NCBI GenBank assembly: GCA_900239685.1 | Contig: OENT01000374.1 | Coordinates: forward strand, 62,001-126,000 | DNA from: Rotaria macrura | Lineage: Eukaryota; Rotifera; Eurotatoria; Philodinida; Philodinidae | DNA length: 64,000 bases | Reading direction: 5' to 3' | Notes under the pieces: model-generated | The model's input: only the letters and a program-made list of their open reading frames with translations | What the model was told of the DNA's origin: nothing | Database searches by the model: none | Translations under genes and position numbers: made by a program | Shown: positions 37,401-47,786 of the stretch, in pieces | Numbering within the stretch: position 1 is the stretch's first letter | How the letters are laid out: every line of letters starts with the position of its first letter

Positions 37401-39461
37401 TAAACAGATTTAGTTCTACTTTTACTTACTCAGGTCGAATAGAACGATCCGTAAACGGTCGTATACGATGAAAATACTGCCCGTTACGGCGTCTTATTAT
37501 CCCGTTTTAACATGGTCAGTAGTACGGCCGTATGTTCTATAGAATACGAGAGTATTACGCTGTCTTTACGAGGGTTTACGGCGAATATATGGTGCCCGTG
37601 TACGGTCATCATACGGGTCATGTTAAAACGCCATAATACGGCTTTAAACGGTCGTTTAACCGTGGAATCCGATGTAAAAACGGCCTTTTACGATACTGTT
37701 ACGGCTGTTTTCGGTGGTCCGTTTTGATCGACCTGGGTAGTTATAATTCACAAATATAAAGGCATAAATGTGTTACCTGTACATATGAGTCATATATATG
37801 AATAACTGAAATTAAGTCTTCAACTAGAATGAACCATATAGAACCGTTTGTTGACAAAGCCTTCGTTTTTATTTGAACTAGAATAAGTCACCTATGGAAA
37901 ATTGATGCTTACCAAATATTGATACCTTGACGTTTATATGAAAATTATCCGCCGTTCTTCTTGTGAATATTTTACAATATTGAGTTAGGTAGCGATCATC
38001 TTATCCGTAACTTAACATTCGACTTGTAGACATTCTTTCATTGCAGTGCAGACACCAGACAATAGTTCGACACAATCAATTGGTAATAGATTAACATCTC
38101 TAAAGAAGAAGATCGTTGAGATGAACATGTTCGAAGGTATGCCTTCAAGTGATGAAAAATTTCAGCGATATGGCACGCGTATTTATCTTTGCCTATTGAC
38201 TAGTATTCTTGTATTTTTTCTTATTTACAAGTTAGTTGCTAAAGAAATAGTCGCGATAACTTTACAGAAACCCTCTCAGTCCATCTATATGGAGCTTCAC
38301 AATTCGACCGATTTTCAATCGTACAAAGATTTTCAATGTCCTTGCGCATCGATCGCCTTCTCTTATCGACATGTGATTGATAACTTCTCAATATCGACCC
38401 ATCAAGTGTGCGACAGTATGTTTGTAACTTATGCTTGGATGGAAGTCTCTCAAGCGTCTTATGAATTAATGTACTCATTCGATGGTCCCCTAACTGACTA
38501 TCGACTGAATGGTGCATCGTTTTATCTAAGTTTGAAATCGCTGTGCAATTTAGTCAATATGGCTATCACTAGGTATCAGAGTGAATTTTATGACCAACAA
38601 GTGTTTTCAGCTCAAATAATGAGTCGCGATCAATTCGAAAGCAGTATGAATAGAACGATTGATGAACTTCAAAGGCAAATGTCAGTCGACGCTAATCGAA
38701 TATTGGAAATGACGCTTGCTATTATGCATGGAAATCAATATGTCACTGCTTATTTCACAAGTTGGCAGTATCAAATTCTTTTGAATCATACAACATCTCA
38801 ATTTTCCCTTAATTCGCAACCCATGTCATATGGAGCTAATTGTTCATGTGCAACATCTTCGCTATGCCTCGATAAGGCATTTTTCAAAGATTGGAATACG
38901 AATGAAATTTTTATTATACCAGGAATAATGGTTGGATGTGAGTTGTTTTCTCAGTTCTATCTCTTGTATTGTTTTATCTTTTTTGTTTTTAAGGCTATCC
39001 AATAGAAGGAGCTCTTCATTCTACTCTTGAATGCTTATACTCTCAGCCTTGCGTCAATCGTATGGTCGATCAATACCTTTTCTTTTCGAATACTCGACAG
39101 TATCCACTTGCTCTCAATCAATCAATTGCATCGCGTTTTCAACCGAATACTACAATAATAGAAATCTTTCAGGAGTTGTTCATTGAAGAATATTCCGTAC
39201 TAGTAAGTTAGCAAAGATGTTAGAATATCATTGCATATCTCATTTTTCATAATCTAGATATCGTATGATAACTATTATTCTCAATGTGCCCCGTTATATT
39301 GTTCATATATGGCTGCAGTACACACTAGTGTTTTTGATATTGCTATCACTATGCTCGGTGTTTATAGTGGGCTTATCGTTGTTTTACGCTTAATGATTGG
39401 TTACGGTATTCGAGTCATATGGAAGATGTATCAACGGCGGATCGCACCTCATCCGACTTAA
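31480..39461 (+). CDS. three-module cysteine-rich membrane protein, bdelloid-type family
   Basis: Proposed exons: 31480-32431, 32486-32884, 32946-34214, 38047-38937, 38994-39202, 39258-39461 (1307 residues). It consists of three homologous modules of about 430-450 residues. Each has a short leucine-rich lead (LTSLKKKI-like), a transmembrane helix, a V-T-(I/V) strand, an ectodomain and a C-terminal transmembrane helix. Twelve cysteines are conserved in order: CxC, H(Q/E)xC(S/D), LC, CxC...C, C then EC.Y..(S/D/P)C, and CxP..C. Many N-x-S/T sequons indicate an exposed, glycosylated ectodomain. I associate this architecture with large uncharacterised families in bdelloid genomes. Function unknown; surface receptor, adhesion or recognition are guesses. 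The 3.8-kb intron 34215-38046 is inferred from a phase-1 donor and acceptor; otherwise there are two genes, the first ending at 34276 by read-through. Confidence 0.8.
34708..34759. repeat. 17-bp inverted repeat
   Basis: CGCCCATGTCACTCGAA (34708-34724) pairs with TTCGAGTGACATAGGCG (34743-34759), one mismatch, 18-nt loop. Confidence 0.7.
35120..36045. mobile_element. non-autonomous hAT element with perfect 8-bp TSD
   Basis: 926 bp with inverted ends CAGAGCTCTGAATTGGA... and ...TCGGAGCTCTG; similarity between ends extends about 50 bp and includes GTCCCATGGGA. Flanking repeats CTCTGGAG at 35112-35119 and 36046-36053 are identical, the 8-bp duplication expected of hAT. No transposase domain inside. 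Confidence 0.9.
36640..37237 (+). pseudogene. decayed coding sequence of unknown kind
   Basis: Overlapping frames with protein-like sequence: 36745-36969 (IIIVDVDAEHLKMSELM), 36960-37086 (NVISISGNYKVSINFGGLK) and about 37035-37237 (FRFEQLEERKDRLSVVVLFI, then a hydrophobic helix). Frame changes between them suggest one disrupted gene. The last part, a coiled segment followed by a membrane helix, loosely recalls the start of the modules in the surrounding gene. Not identified. Confidence 0.35.
37431..37735. mobile_element. CpG-rich foldback element, ends CAGGTCGA...TCGACCTG
   Basis: 305 bp with inverted ends CAGGTCGAATAGAACG and CGTTTTGATCGACCTG. The interior is packed with TTACGG/CCGTAA-type words in both orientations (TACGGCCGTATG, GTTACGGCG, AACGGTCG), so it is far richer in CpG than the flanks. 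No coding potential. A relative lies at 21595-21772. Confidence 0.65.
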
Positions 39462-42400
39462 GTACAGATGGTTCATGAAACACCAACATGCCATATACAT
39501 TTGCTTGTGTACTAGCATATTTTTGTTTTGCTTATGCGATTAAATAATTTAGATTACGTTGTTGGCAGGATATCGATTTCGGTCTAGCGCCTTGATATCA
39601 CGCACTGTTGACAGGTAGTGTCATTCTTTGTCTTCATATTTGGATACATACTGAAGATGTTGAGAACTGCATGCTTTATATTCTCTTTTGCTTTGACATT
39701 TATACTCGAACTGAATGAACAATAAATACTTACAAGTATCTACAGTTTGTTCCACATATTCGATGTCAAGAAGAATCATATCCATCATGATCTTGGATGA
39801 AGTCGTCGACGTAATAAGATACGTTGTAGTGAAGCAAAGCGAAGTATACTTCATTTCGTGAGAACAGCATGTTATAAATATTTATGATAATACTGGTCGG
39901 ACTTATAGTATGATTATCAAATTTACAAGACACTTCAATTGTAAAACGAATCTAATCATTCGATTTTCCTTCTGCCTCGGTACTCTGGCTTTCTTCGTTA
40001 ATATATTTTCGTTGATTTTCACTGGAATTTTCTATGAGTTTATTTTGCCATGTAGTGCGAGAAGTCAAGTAGGAGAGATAACATCGTGTTGCATTGTACT
40101 AGATATTGTGAATGGTTGGATTGTTTTATTACTAGAGTATAGCCACTGTCTAGTTTTCGGAGGAAGTTGGTAATTTGTTAGGCTATAGTCAGCCTACTGT
40201 AAAAATATCATTTTAATGTACAAGTTGGACTTTCGTTTTTATGTCAATCACAGTTATTGAAATATTTTTTATAACAGGATAGTAATGATACATGATCATA
40301 TTAGGAAGAAGATAACTTGAAACAAACTATTAATTTACAGATAATGGGACGAGTTTCGAAATGAAATTCTTCTTGATAGTGAATGGTAGTTATGTACTTT
40401 ACTAGCTTCTCGCATGTGGACATAGCATTTTACTGTTGACAATACTAGTTTCATAGAGAGCATTGTGGAAACTTTTTGTTAAAGTCATTTCTCTAGTAAA
40501 AACAGGGACTAGTCTTGGTGCTTGTGGGTCTATTTTTTATAAGGAGGCAATCATGAAACAGTCTATGGAAGAGAATTGATGACAAAATACTGGTTAAGCC
40601 TGGATCGGTGGTTTTTCGATAGAGCCAGAATGCATATTCGTCTCTTCTATGATTACAGATGAATCGATAACGTTTTGAGAAATTTTTAATTTTAAGCACA
40701 GAATTCACATAAATAAACTCGAAGTATTTTCAAACGAAAGAGCTTTGATTAGTTGTCGTAATTTATTACAATTTATTTTTAAATAGTATCAGAATTTTTA
40801 TCAGAAATCATTCATAGTTGGTTCTTTTATATTATGAAGACTTTTTTCACCTAACGAATGATAAAAAATCACAAAGAAAAATATCTTCATAAATGGTGAT
40901 GGCTAGATCCAATGATAAATAATAGGACGACAACTAACAAAGATATATTTCAATCTATGATATCAGGTGTTTGTTCGTATCGAAAGTAGAAATTTCACCC
41001 GAAGCTGCTATAACATGCATTTCTTGTCTGCAAATCATTTTGTTTGTATTAACCAAAAATAAACTCACATGATCTCTGATCTGGTCATTGCGTAAGAGAA
41101 GCACCAGCTCTACTTAAAAATCTTATACATGTGTAGAATATCTCAAAAAATTTTCTGGAGACTGACAAAATCATACGAAATTCTCTTGATAAAATGAGTT
41201 CAACATGTTGAAGAATAGCAATCAGGCCCATTGTTGTCGAGAAAATTAGTTGGAAGCAGCGAATTGTAACTGTTTTAAAATTATTACATCAAGTTGGTAC
41301 GCTTGCATATTTCATCACAATCTGGAGACTATAATAAGTTTAATGAAATGATAGGTTTATTGATAATTGAATAGTAGATACATTTCCCGATTTTTCGAAG
41401 AATGGCTAAACAAATGCTCACCTATGTTTTTTCAATTTAGATTTTACTTCTTAGAGATTCATTTCTTAATCGATGGCTTTTGTGTTATAGATGAATTTCA
41501 GTATATTCCTAAGTACGAAAAATTTTTCGATTCAGAGTCTGCTGTCATACCAAGTGACAAGCGAATCACTTGTTCAATATGTTTTATATTGACCATTTAT
41601 TTCATTATGTTTTATTTCGTTCCATTTACACTTCTTCCGAAAATCTGAATATTCATTTCGTTTCAGATATAGAACAAATTTTATTTTATAAAGGTGAGTA
41701 CTTATTTTTAATTTCATAGCAATTTATATTGGATTTTGTCGAATAATCTTAACATCACAAGATATGGCGATTCATCTCGATACTACACCAAGATTATCTC
41801 AAACCTTGACTGATGACATAGAATACATCTGGCAAATTGTACTATCAAAAGATGTTTACTTTGTTCATCATTATTTAAGGAATGAGGCTATTTTCGACAT
41901 TATACTATCCAATAGTGAAAAGGCTTGTATCACTCATCCATAGACGGCCAACAGATACAAATCAAATTTTTGTTTACCTAGTTGACAACCTCGCTTAACA
42001 TTATACGTTATTAAATAAATGAAACCTACATGTCATAATTATGAAATATATACATTCTTTTTTTCGTCTCCTTTTTAAACTCTTTCTAAATTATTCGATC
42101 AAAGTTTATCTTCAGTATCCTAATCATTGATTTTCGTTGAAGAACTCTTCAATATCAAATCCGTATTTACTTTATAAATTAGCTTGCGCTTCTGTTCATG
42201 ATGGTAAAGGTAGAAGAAGAAAATTCTGTAAAAAAACACTGTTCAGTATTCGGAATGAAACTGTCATTGTGATCTATTCACATTAATGAAAGAAACGAAA
42301 AACAAGACGGGTATTCGTGAGAAAATTTGGCTTTCAGGGTATGGCAAAGACGCAAGATTCAATTTCTGACTACTAAAAAGCACAGTTTTTAGATTTAAGA

Positions 42401-43510
42401 GTAAAAGTGCAGTTTAATACTAAAAACTTTACGCTTTCTCACTCTCTGACGGTAACAGTTTTGCACGAATAATCGTATTCTTCGTTTCTCTTTAATCAAC
42501 ATGAACGGCTTCGAGTCATGGTTGCAATTTAAATGCGTCTTTTTCAAGAGTTTTTTTTTTAACTTGGATTACCATCACCAATGTATGTAAACGAATGCAG
42601 AATAGAAATCTATCTTCAAAAAGCGTTTAGAATGAAGAGGGAATATCTATTCAGTCTTCTGTATAAAAAATTCGTTCATGATTCGACAACTCTATCTAGT
42701 TACACTGTTTTTTGAATCATCATGCACATACAAGGAACTCACAAGAGTTCCACGTAATTTGAACATTGACGATGAATCTAGTCTTCATTAGACTCGAAAT
42801 GAAGAAGTGTTAATAATATTTGTGCATCACTTGTTCAGTTCGTAGATATCGATGAATATTTTTCTGCTAAAGATAGAGAGATAGCACATATTTAATCATT
42901 TTTCTTGGAGGTACTGAAAAAAATGCGTTAGTAATGAATATCGAATTTTATTTAAGAGATCTCTTTGATATTGGTACTTCTGTATATGACAGCTTCTTTG
43001 CGTTGGGTAATTTTAGGCCGCTCAACTCAAATCTGAATCGTAGTGTAGGACTATCAAAAACTGTATAGAGAATGAACTAATACGATCTTAGTCTTCTGAC
43101 AGTTTCATTAATGGCATATAAGCATTCACTAGTTTGAGTGACAAGACAAGACGATGAAGTAGTGGAACAATACTGTCCGAGTTTTGCGTTGCGAAGATTG
43201 CAATACGCTAGAAATTGAGATGATGGTTTTTTTGGTCATAGATGTCGTTTGAAACGAACTACCAAATTCTAGTTAGTATCTCTTCAAAAATATGATCGAA
43301 TTTTGACAGCTTCAAAATAGTTAAAGATTGAAAAATCGATCGTCAATTTTACTCTAGCAAATTATAATTCATGTATTCCATGGTTACTTGTATATTGCTC
43401 AACTACTGAGAAAAGCTTTGAAGCAAAATATTCTTGACAGTTCACAATATATTTAATCTTATGTCATCGGTTCTAGTCAAAAACGAAACAGAAGTTTAAA
43501 GACATTTGAA
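39462..43510. other. intergenic with scattered short frames
   Basis: Mostly non-coding. A hydrophobic frame at 39910-40173 and the frames at 41367-41943 are the only protein-like pieces. No tRNA or repeat stands out. Confidence 0.45.
41367..41943 (+). pseudogene. unrecognised coding remnant
   Basis: A frame 41367-41648 (VIDEFQYIPKYEKFFDSES, then a hydrophobic end) is followed by 41722-41943, which opens after an acceptor-like TTTCATAG and encodes ILTSQDMAIHLDTTPRLSQT and LTDDIEYIWQIVLS up to a TAG. No legal short intron joins them (the apparent gap from a GTGAGT is about 26 bp), so it is likely a broken gene. Family unknown. Confidence 0.3.
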
Positions 43511-44413
43511 TTAGCCGAGTGCTGCACGAAATTCTGCCATGGAGAAGTTTGGATCTGGCTTGCGACCTGCTGGTACTGCAGCTTCTTTATGTCCCAAAAC
43601 ACGTGAAGTCGGTACACCGTAAGCTGCTTGGAGAGCTTTAACACCTCGTGCATAGCTCTGCCACTGTACTTCAGGCCAGTAGCGATGTCCGGTAGCGTCA
43701 GCTGGTGTGCCAGATGCTTCCGCTTCTATACCAATGGCGTTCGAATTTCCGAAAACGGAGTCATCGATAGTAGCACCGGCATGATAGGAGCGACCAGCAG
43801 CGAGAACGTACCATGTTCCAGATCGACCTAAGCCAAGTTGTGAAAGGGGACCAGCAAGATCAGGACGGCCATCTCGAACAACAGTTTTTGAGGGGAATTC
43901 ACCTGTTGCTGGACCAGCTGTATGATGAACTAGAATTCCTTTGACCGAGGCCATCACACCATGACCACGAGTCTTCCAACCGGCTTCTTCAACTACGGTG
44001 AGACCAGCATTGCGAAGAATATCGGCCAAATCCGTGAGCATTCTGTTCAATGGTGTAGTGGGAACGATAATAGACGGATTAGAGCCTTTAGCACAACATT
44101 GAATATTGGAAGCGCCAGGACAAATACCTGAGTACGGGGTTCCTCCGCTAGAAGAACAGGCACCAGCATCCATACAAGTATTACTAAATCAATCAAAACT
44201 AATTTATATGAATTATTGACAAAGAGTATCTTACCAAGAGCAACATCGAATGTTGCTCGCACCAGGACACATACCCGCTTGTGATACCCCACCTTTAGCT
44301 GTACATACACCAGAATCAATGCAAGCACTACTAGACCAGCATTGTCCACTGGTAGCTCTTGCGCAGAAGGCAACGAGACAAACCATACTAGTTAAAAGAC
44401 TGATGCGGAGCAT
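43511..44413 (-). CDS. secreted N-acetylmuramoyl-L-alanine amidase (endolysin-like), probable horizontal transfer
   Basis: Exons 44235-44413 and 43511-44183 (minus strand), 283 residues, 51-bp intron. Residues 1-22 are a signal peptide. Two tandem Cys-rich repeats follow (about 25-58 and 60-90), each with GxCPGASNI(R/Q)CC, probably wall-binding or structural. After a linker, residues about 128-283 are an Amidase_2/PGRP-type zinc amidase that cuts the MurNAc-L-Ala bond of peptidoglycan: VHHTAG (His146/His147), SYHAG (His194), GHKE (His258, Lys259), and RKPDP (Asp270, likely zinc ligand). The layout DGRPDLAGPLSQLGLGRSGT and SNAIGIEAE resembles actinobacterial and actinophage endolysins rather than animal PGRPs. 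The coding GC looks higher than the flanks. Intron and signal peptide show it is a working animal gene, likely for digesting or repelling bacteria. Confidence 0.94.
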
Positions 44414-47002
44414 CTTTAGAGTATTCCTGTTTGTGGAAAAAGAACTAACTGACTTGAAACTTGTCGGCTATGGAATAAATACTTGTTCCGAAAACAGAGG
44501 ATTAGATGCAAACTTTTTTTTAATAAAAAAAAGCCATTAAAAAAATGAATCGAAGGAAGCTGTATCATCGCTTGTATCAAATTTCTAATGGATGATAGCA
44601 TATCAATTTTCTGAAGAAAAGAGAAAGATTTATCAAATTGCTCGTTAGGGGTAAAGCACATCTGGTTACTGAGCGCATAGAACAACCCATACGATAACAA
44701 AAGCACACAAATCCGATACCCCTCTCAGTAGGCGTATGTCAACATAGAGCTGTCCAATATTTCTAGCAAATATTTCTCCGTAAAAAGGCGAAGATTCTTA
44801 TTCGATATCAAGACTCAGGATCGTACGGATTACTGAAAATGATTATCCGATCGGGTGAAAAGTTTTCTTTTGGAAACAAATATGTTTATTATCAGATACT
44901 ATCTGAATCATCTTGTTAATATGATTACAATGTAATCATTACATCGTGCTTTCGCATATGAGTGTACTCGTCGTTTGGCTTCTTCCTAATTTCGATTTGT
45001 ACTGTGCATATTTTTCCACCCATAAAATAATGTGAACACACACGATTGAGTAATCAATTCGAACGAGATCATGAATCAGATTTGATCTAGTTTGATTTGG
45101 CTCTTATCCTACTTTATTTTAATCGAAGTCGAAGGAAAGTAAGTCAATATAGGACAAGTACAAGTAGGCCTAAGAAATCCACACAGAGTGGAGGGAGAGA
45201 AAAAAGTAAAAAGCAGGAGGGTGTGAATGCTGATCGTTATGAGAAAGACAAACATCGATACTTCATAGTTTTTTTCAGTGATACATCAGTTAGATGTTCA
45301 TCATATAAGTGAATATTATTAAAATATCAGTCGAATTTTAACAAGAAGAATTACTAAAAATATTTGATGTAACCAACTGACATATGTCCGTGATTACTAT
45401 AATGATAGTTACAACTTTCATTCAAATTCAGTTCTAAATAATATTCTTTATCAGTGCATACGGCCATGATTGTATAAGCGATCTTATCCTATCTAAAAGC
45501 AGTCCCGGTAAATTTATTCTGGATTTGTTCACTGCCCACATATTTATAAATCAAGGGATCTATGATTGATTTCTTCCTTTTGTTATTGTCCAAATTTTCT
45601 ACGCCTATTCAAGACTAACAAGAGCACACACTCGAATAGATTTTCCGGATACTTTATATACAGGAGAAACTATGAAGAATTCTAATACAGCCAGGTAAGT
45701 GAAGAAATGAACCATTGATTTCGTAGATCTATGGGAGAAATTTTTATTCATATCGATTCAGCAGTTAACGTTGCTTTTACTGTCAAAAATACTAAGGTTA
45801 AATAATGTTATCTTTTGATAATACTATGAACAAATAAAAACATAAACATATCATCAAATTCAAAACAAAACAGACAGCAATAAATCGTGATTGTTCATTC
45901 ATTATCGATTGGCTGGTGTTAAAAAAATATTTTAAAAAGACGATTATAGCGTAATCTTAGACTTTAACAGAATAAAACTATGATCTTATCTTGAGAAATT
46001 TCGATTTTAATTAGCAGGTACATTAACATATAGATATGTTTTCATAAATACTCAACAATAAATCTATTATCATCAGGCGTGAATGCTAAACGACCCAAGA
46101 AAAATATTCAATGAAGATCATTGCATGTATAAATCTTAAAACTATGTTATATGTGATCTTATTTTTCACACATTTGAATCCAATTTTTCGATTGAATTGC
46201 AATTGCAAGAAGTGAATATCAACCAAATCGGAATTAGACCAGATCTAATTCGTTGTATTTCACATCATTTTTACAAAAGTAACTGATCCCAGTGATTGAA
46301 AACATTTCCGTATATGTCAACATCAATAATAAACTTCGTTGCTTTTTAACGGTTTGATATTTATTTCGATGTATATAATATGTTCTTTATGACCAAAGAG
46401 CTGAGTGAGTAGTGACATTGGCCATAGAAACACTTTACTACTTTTTTTCTCAGTAAGTACAAAAAGAAGAATACAAAATAATAGGAATAAAAACAAAAAC
46501 GTCTACATAAAGCGTCTTTTGTATTGGATAAGATGCTATTCGCAATTGTTCTTTTTTGTGTGAATTACCAACTATCAGTTACATGTTAAGACTTGGGTTA
46601 GTTTTGAGCATAGGAATTCTTCTTACCATAGTCTTTTAATGATAACTAACATAGAAGATGAAAAACAATGCCATTGAATGGAAATTTGAGTCCTACTGTA
46701 GTGACTCTTTTCTTCGTTTCTTTCATTGGCTTTAATCATGATGACATACGTTTAAGGAATGCAATCGGAATCTCATATTTATCTTACTAAGTGATATGTA
46801 ATTAAAGCAAGAGTTTTATTAATATGATTAAGAAAAACTACTTAAATTTCTTCACAAGTTTGCTGATTATTGATGATAAAAAAAAGCTGCACTGTTTGTT
46901 CTCTAATCACAAACTAATCAAGGTAAGACAATCAAGTATCAATATGAATTCATTTTAATCTAAGATGAAATAGATTATAGACTTTGAAACGGCTACAGTC
47001 GG
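44414..47002. other. intergenic, nothing recognised
   Basis: AT-rich sequence upstream of the amidase; no gene, RNA or repeat could be supported. Confidence 0.5.
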
Positions 47003-47636
47003 ATTGCGGACATTTTTTTCTTCCAATTAAGAAAAATGTCCGCAATGTAGAAACAGGGGGGGGGGGAGAAGAAAGTGTCTACCTTATGGAAACAAGGCAA
47101 GATTTATTAGATGAAAAAAAATACAGGAAAACCAGTTATGATAAATATTTGAACATCTAACTTTTGGTAGGATCATAATCAAGATCATCTTTGTCAGTGG
47201 TATCGAATAACTTGATGCACCGATAAAAAGTTGGTCGCAATCTCTTTTTATAACCACTGAAATCCAAGAAACCATTTAAATATTCTTCCTTGGCTTGAAT
47301 TAAAATGTTATCATTTCTCACTGACTTGACTCTTCTAGAACGTTTCTTCGTTTTTGAGAGTCTTCTTGCTTAACTCGAGCCATAATAGATTCTTCTGATT
47401 CCTCGACATATATTATCCAAACCCACAGATAGAACACATGCTTATAAAATGATCTGGATCATTCATTCTGAATGACATGTAGCGAACAATCTTAGAGCAC
47501 TTTGAACCAGCTGATATTGTTTAATAGAGCTATCTTCATCGGAAATTTTCCATTGTGCGACTAGTTTTGTCTCCCCCCCCCCTGTTTCTACATTGTGGAC
47601 ATTTTTTTCCGACAATTAAGAAAAAATGTCCGCAAT
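47003..47636. mobile_element. TIR element whose ends are hairpins bordered by poly-G/poly-C
   Basis: Both ends carry the same 65-70-bp inverted repeat. From outside in: ATTGCGGACATTTTTTT, a short spacer with CAATTAAG, the reverse complement AAAAATGTCCGCAAT, GTAGAAACA, then a run of 11 G (47056-47066; 10 C at 47573-47582 on the right). Each end can therefore fold by itself as well as with the other end. The middle holds a minus-strand coding remnant. No clear target-site duplication. Confidence 0.75.
47157..47335 (-). pseudogene. coding remnant inside the hairpin-ended element
   Basis: A minus-strand frame ending at a TAG (47157-47159) reads EEYLNGFLDFSGYKKRLRPT and LFDTTDKDDLDYDPTKS with good protein character; stops interrupt it upstream. 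It is probably the C-terminus of a protein once encoded by the element. Not recognised. Confidence 0.4.
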
Positions 47637-47786
47637 CAAGAAGACACGCTTTGAAACAGATCATCTTTGATTAGAGAAAACTTCAGATTGAATTGTAATA
47701 TTCTGCGCATTAACATATGATACTTAAAAGAAATCATGTTTGTCATTCTTATTCAGAATTTAATAATTCAAGAAAAATCTATTACA

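Larger units (their letters stand above)
34215..38046 (+). other. 3.8-kb intron or intergenic gap between modules 2 and 3
   Basis: It starts GTAAGT (34215) and ends TTGCAG (38046), both phase 1. It contains a hAT MITE (35120-36045), a small palindrome (34708-34759), broken reading frames (36640-37237) and a CpG foldback (37431-37735). Confidence 0.6.

Noticed and set aside
39910-40173. Hydrophobic 87-codon frame resembling a membrane-protein fragment
   Set aside because: It begins in the middle of non-coding sequence, no flanking exons, and hydrophobicity is expected from T-rich DNA.
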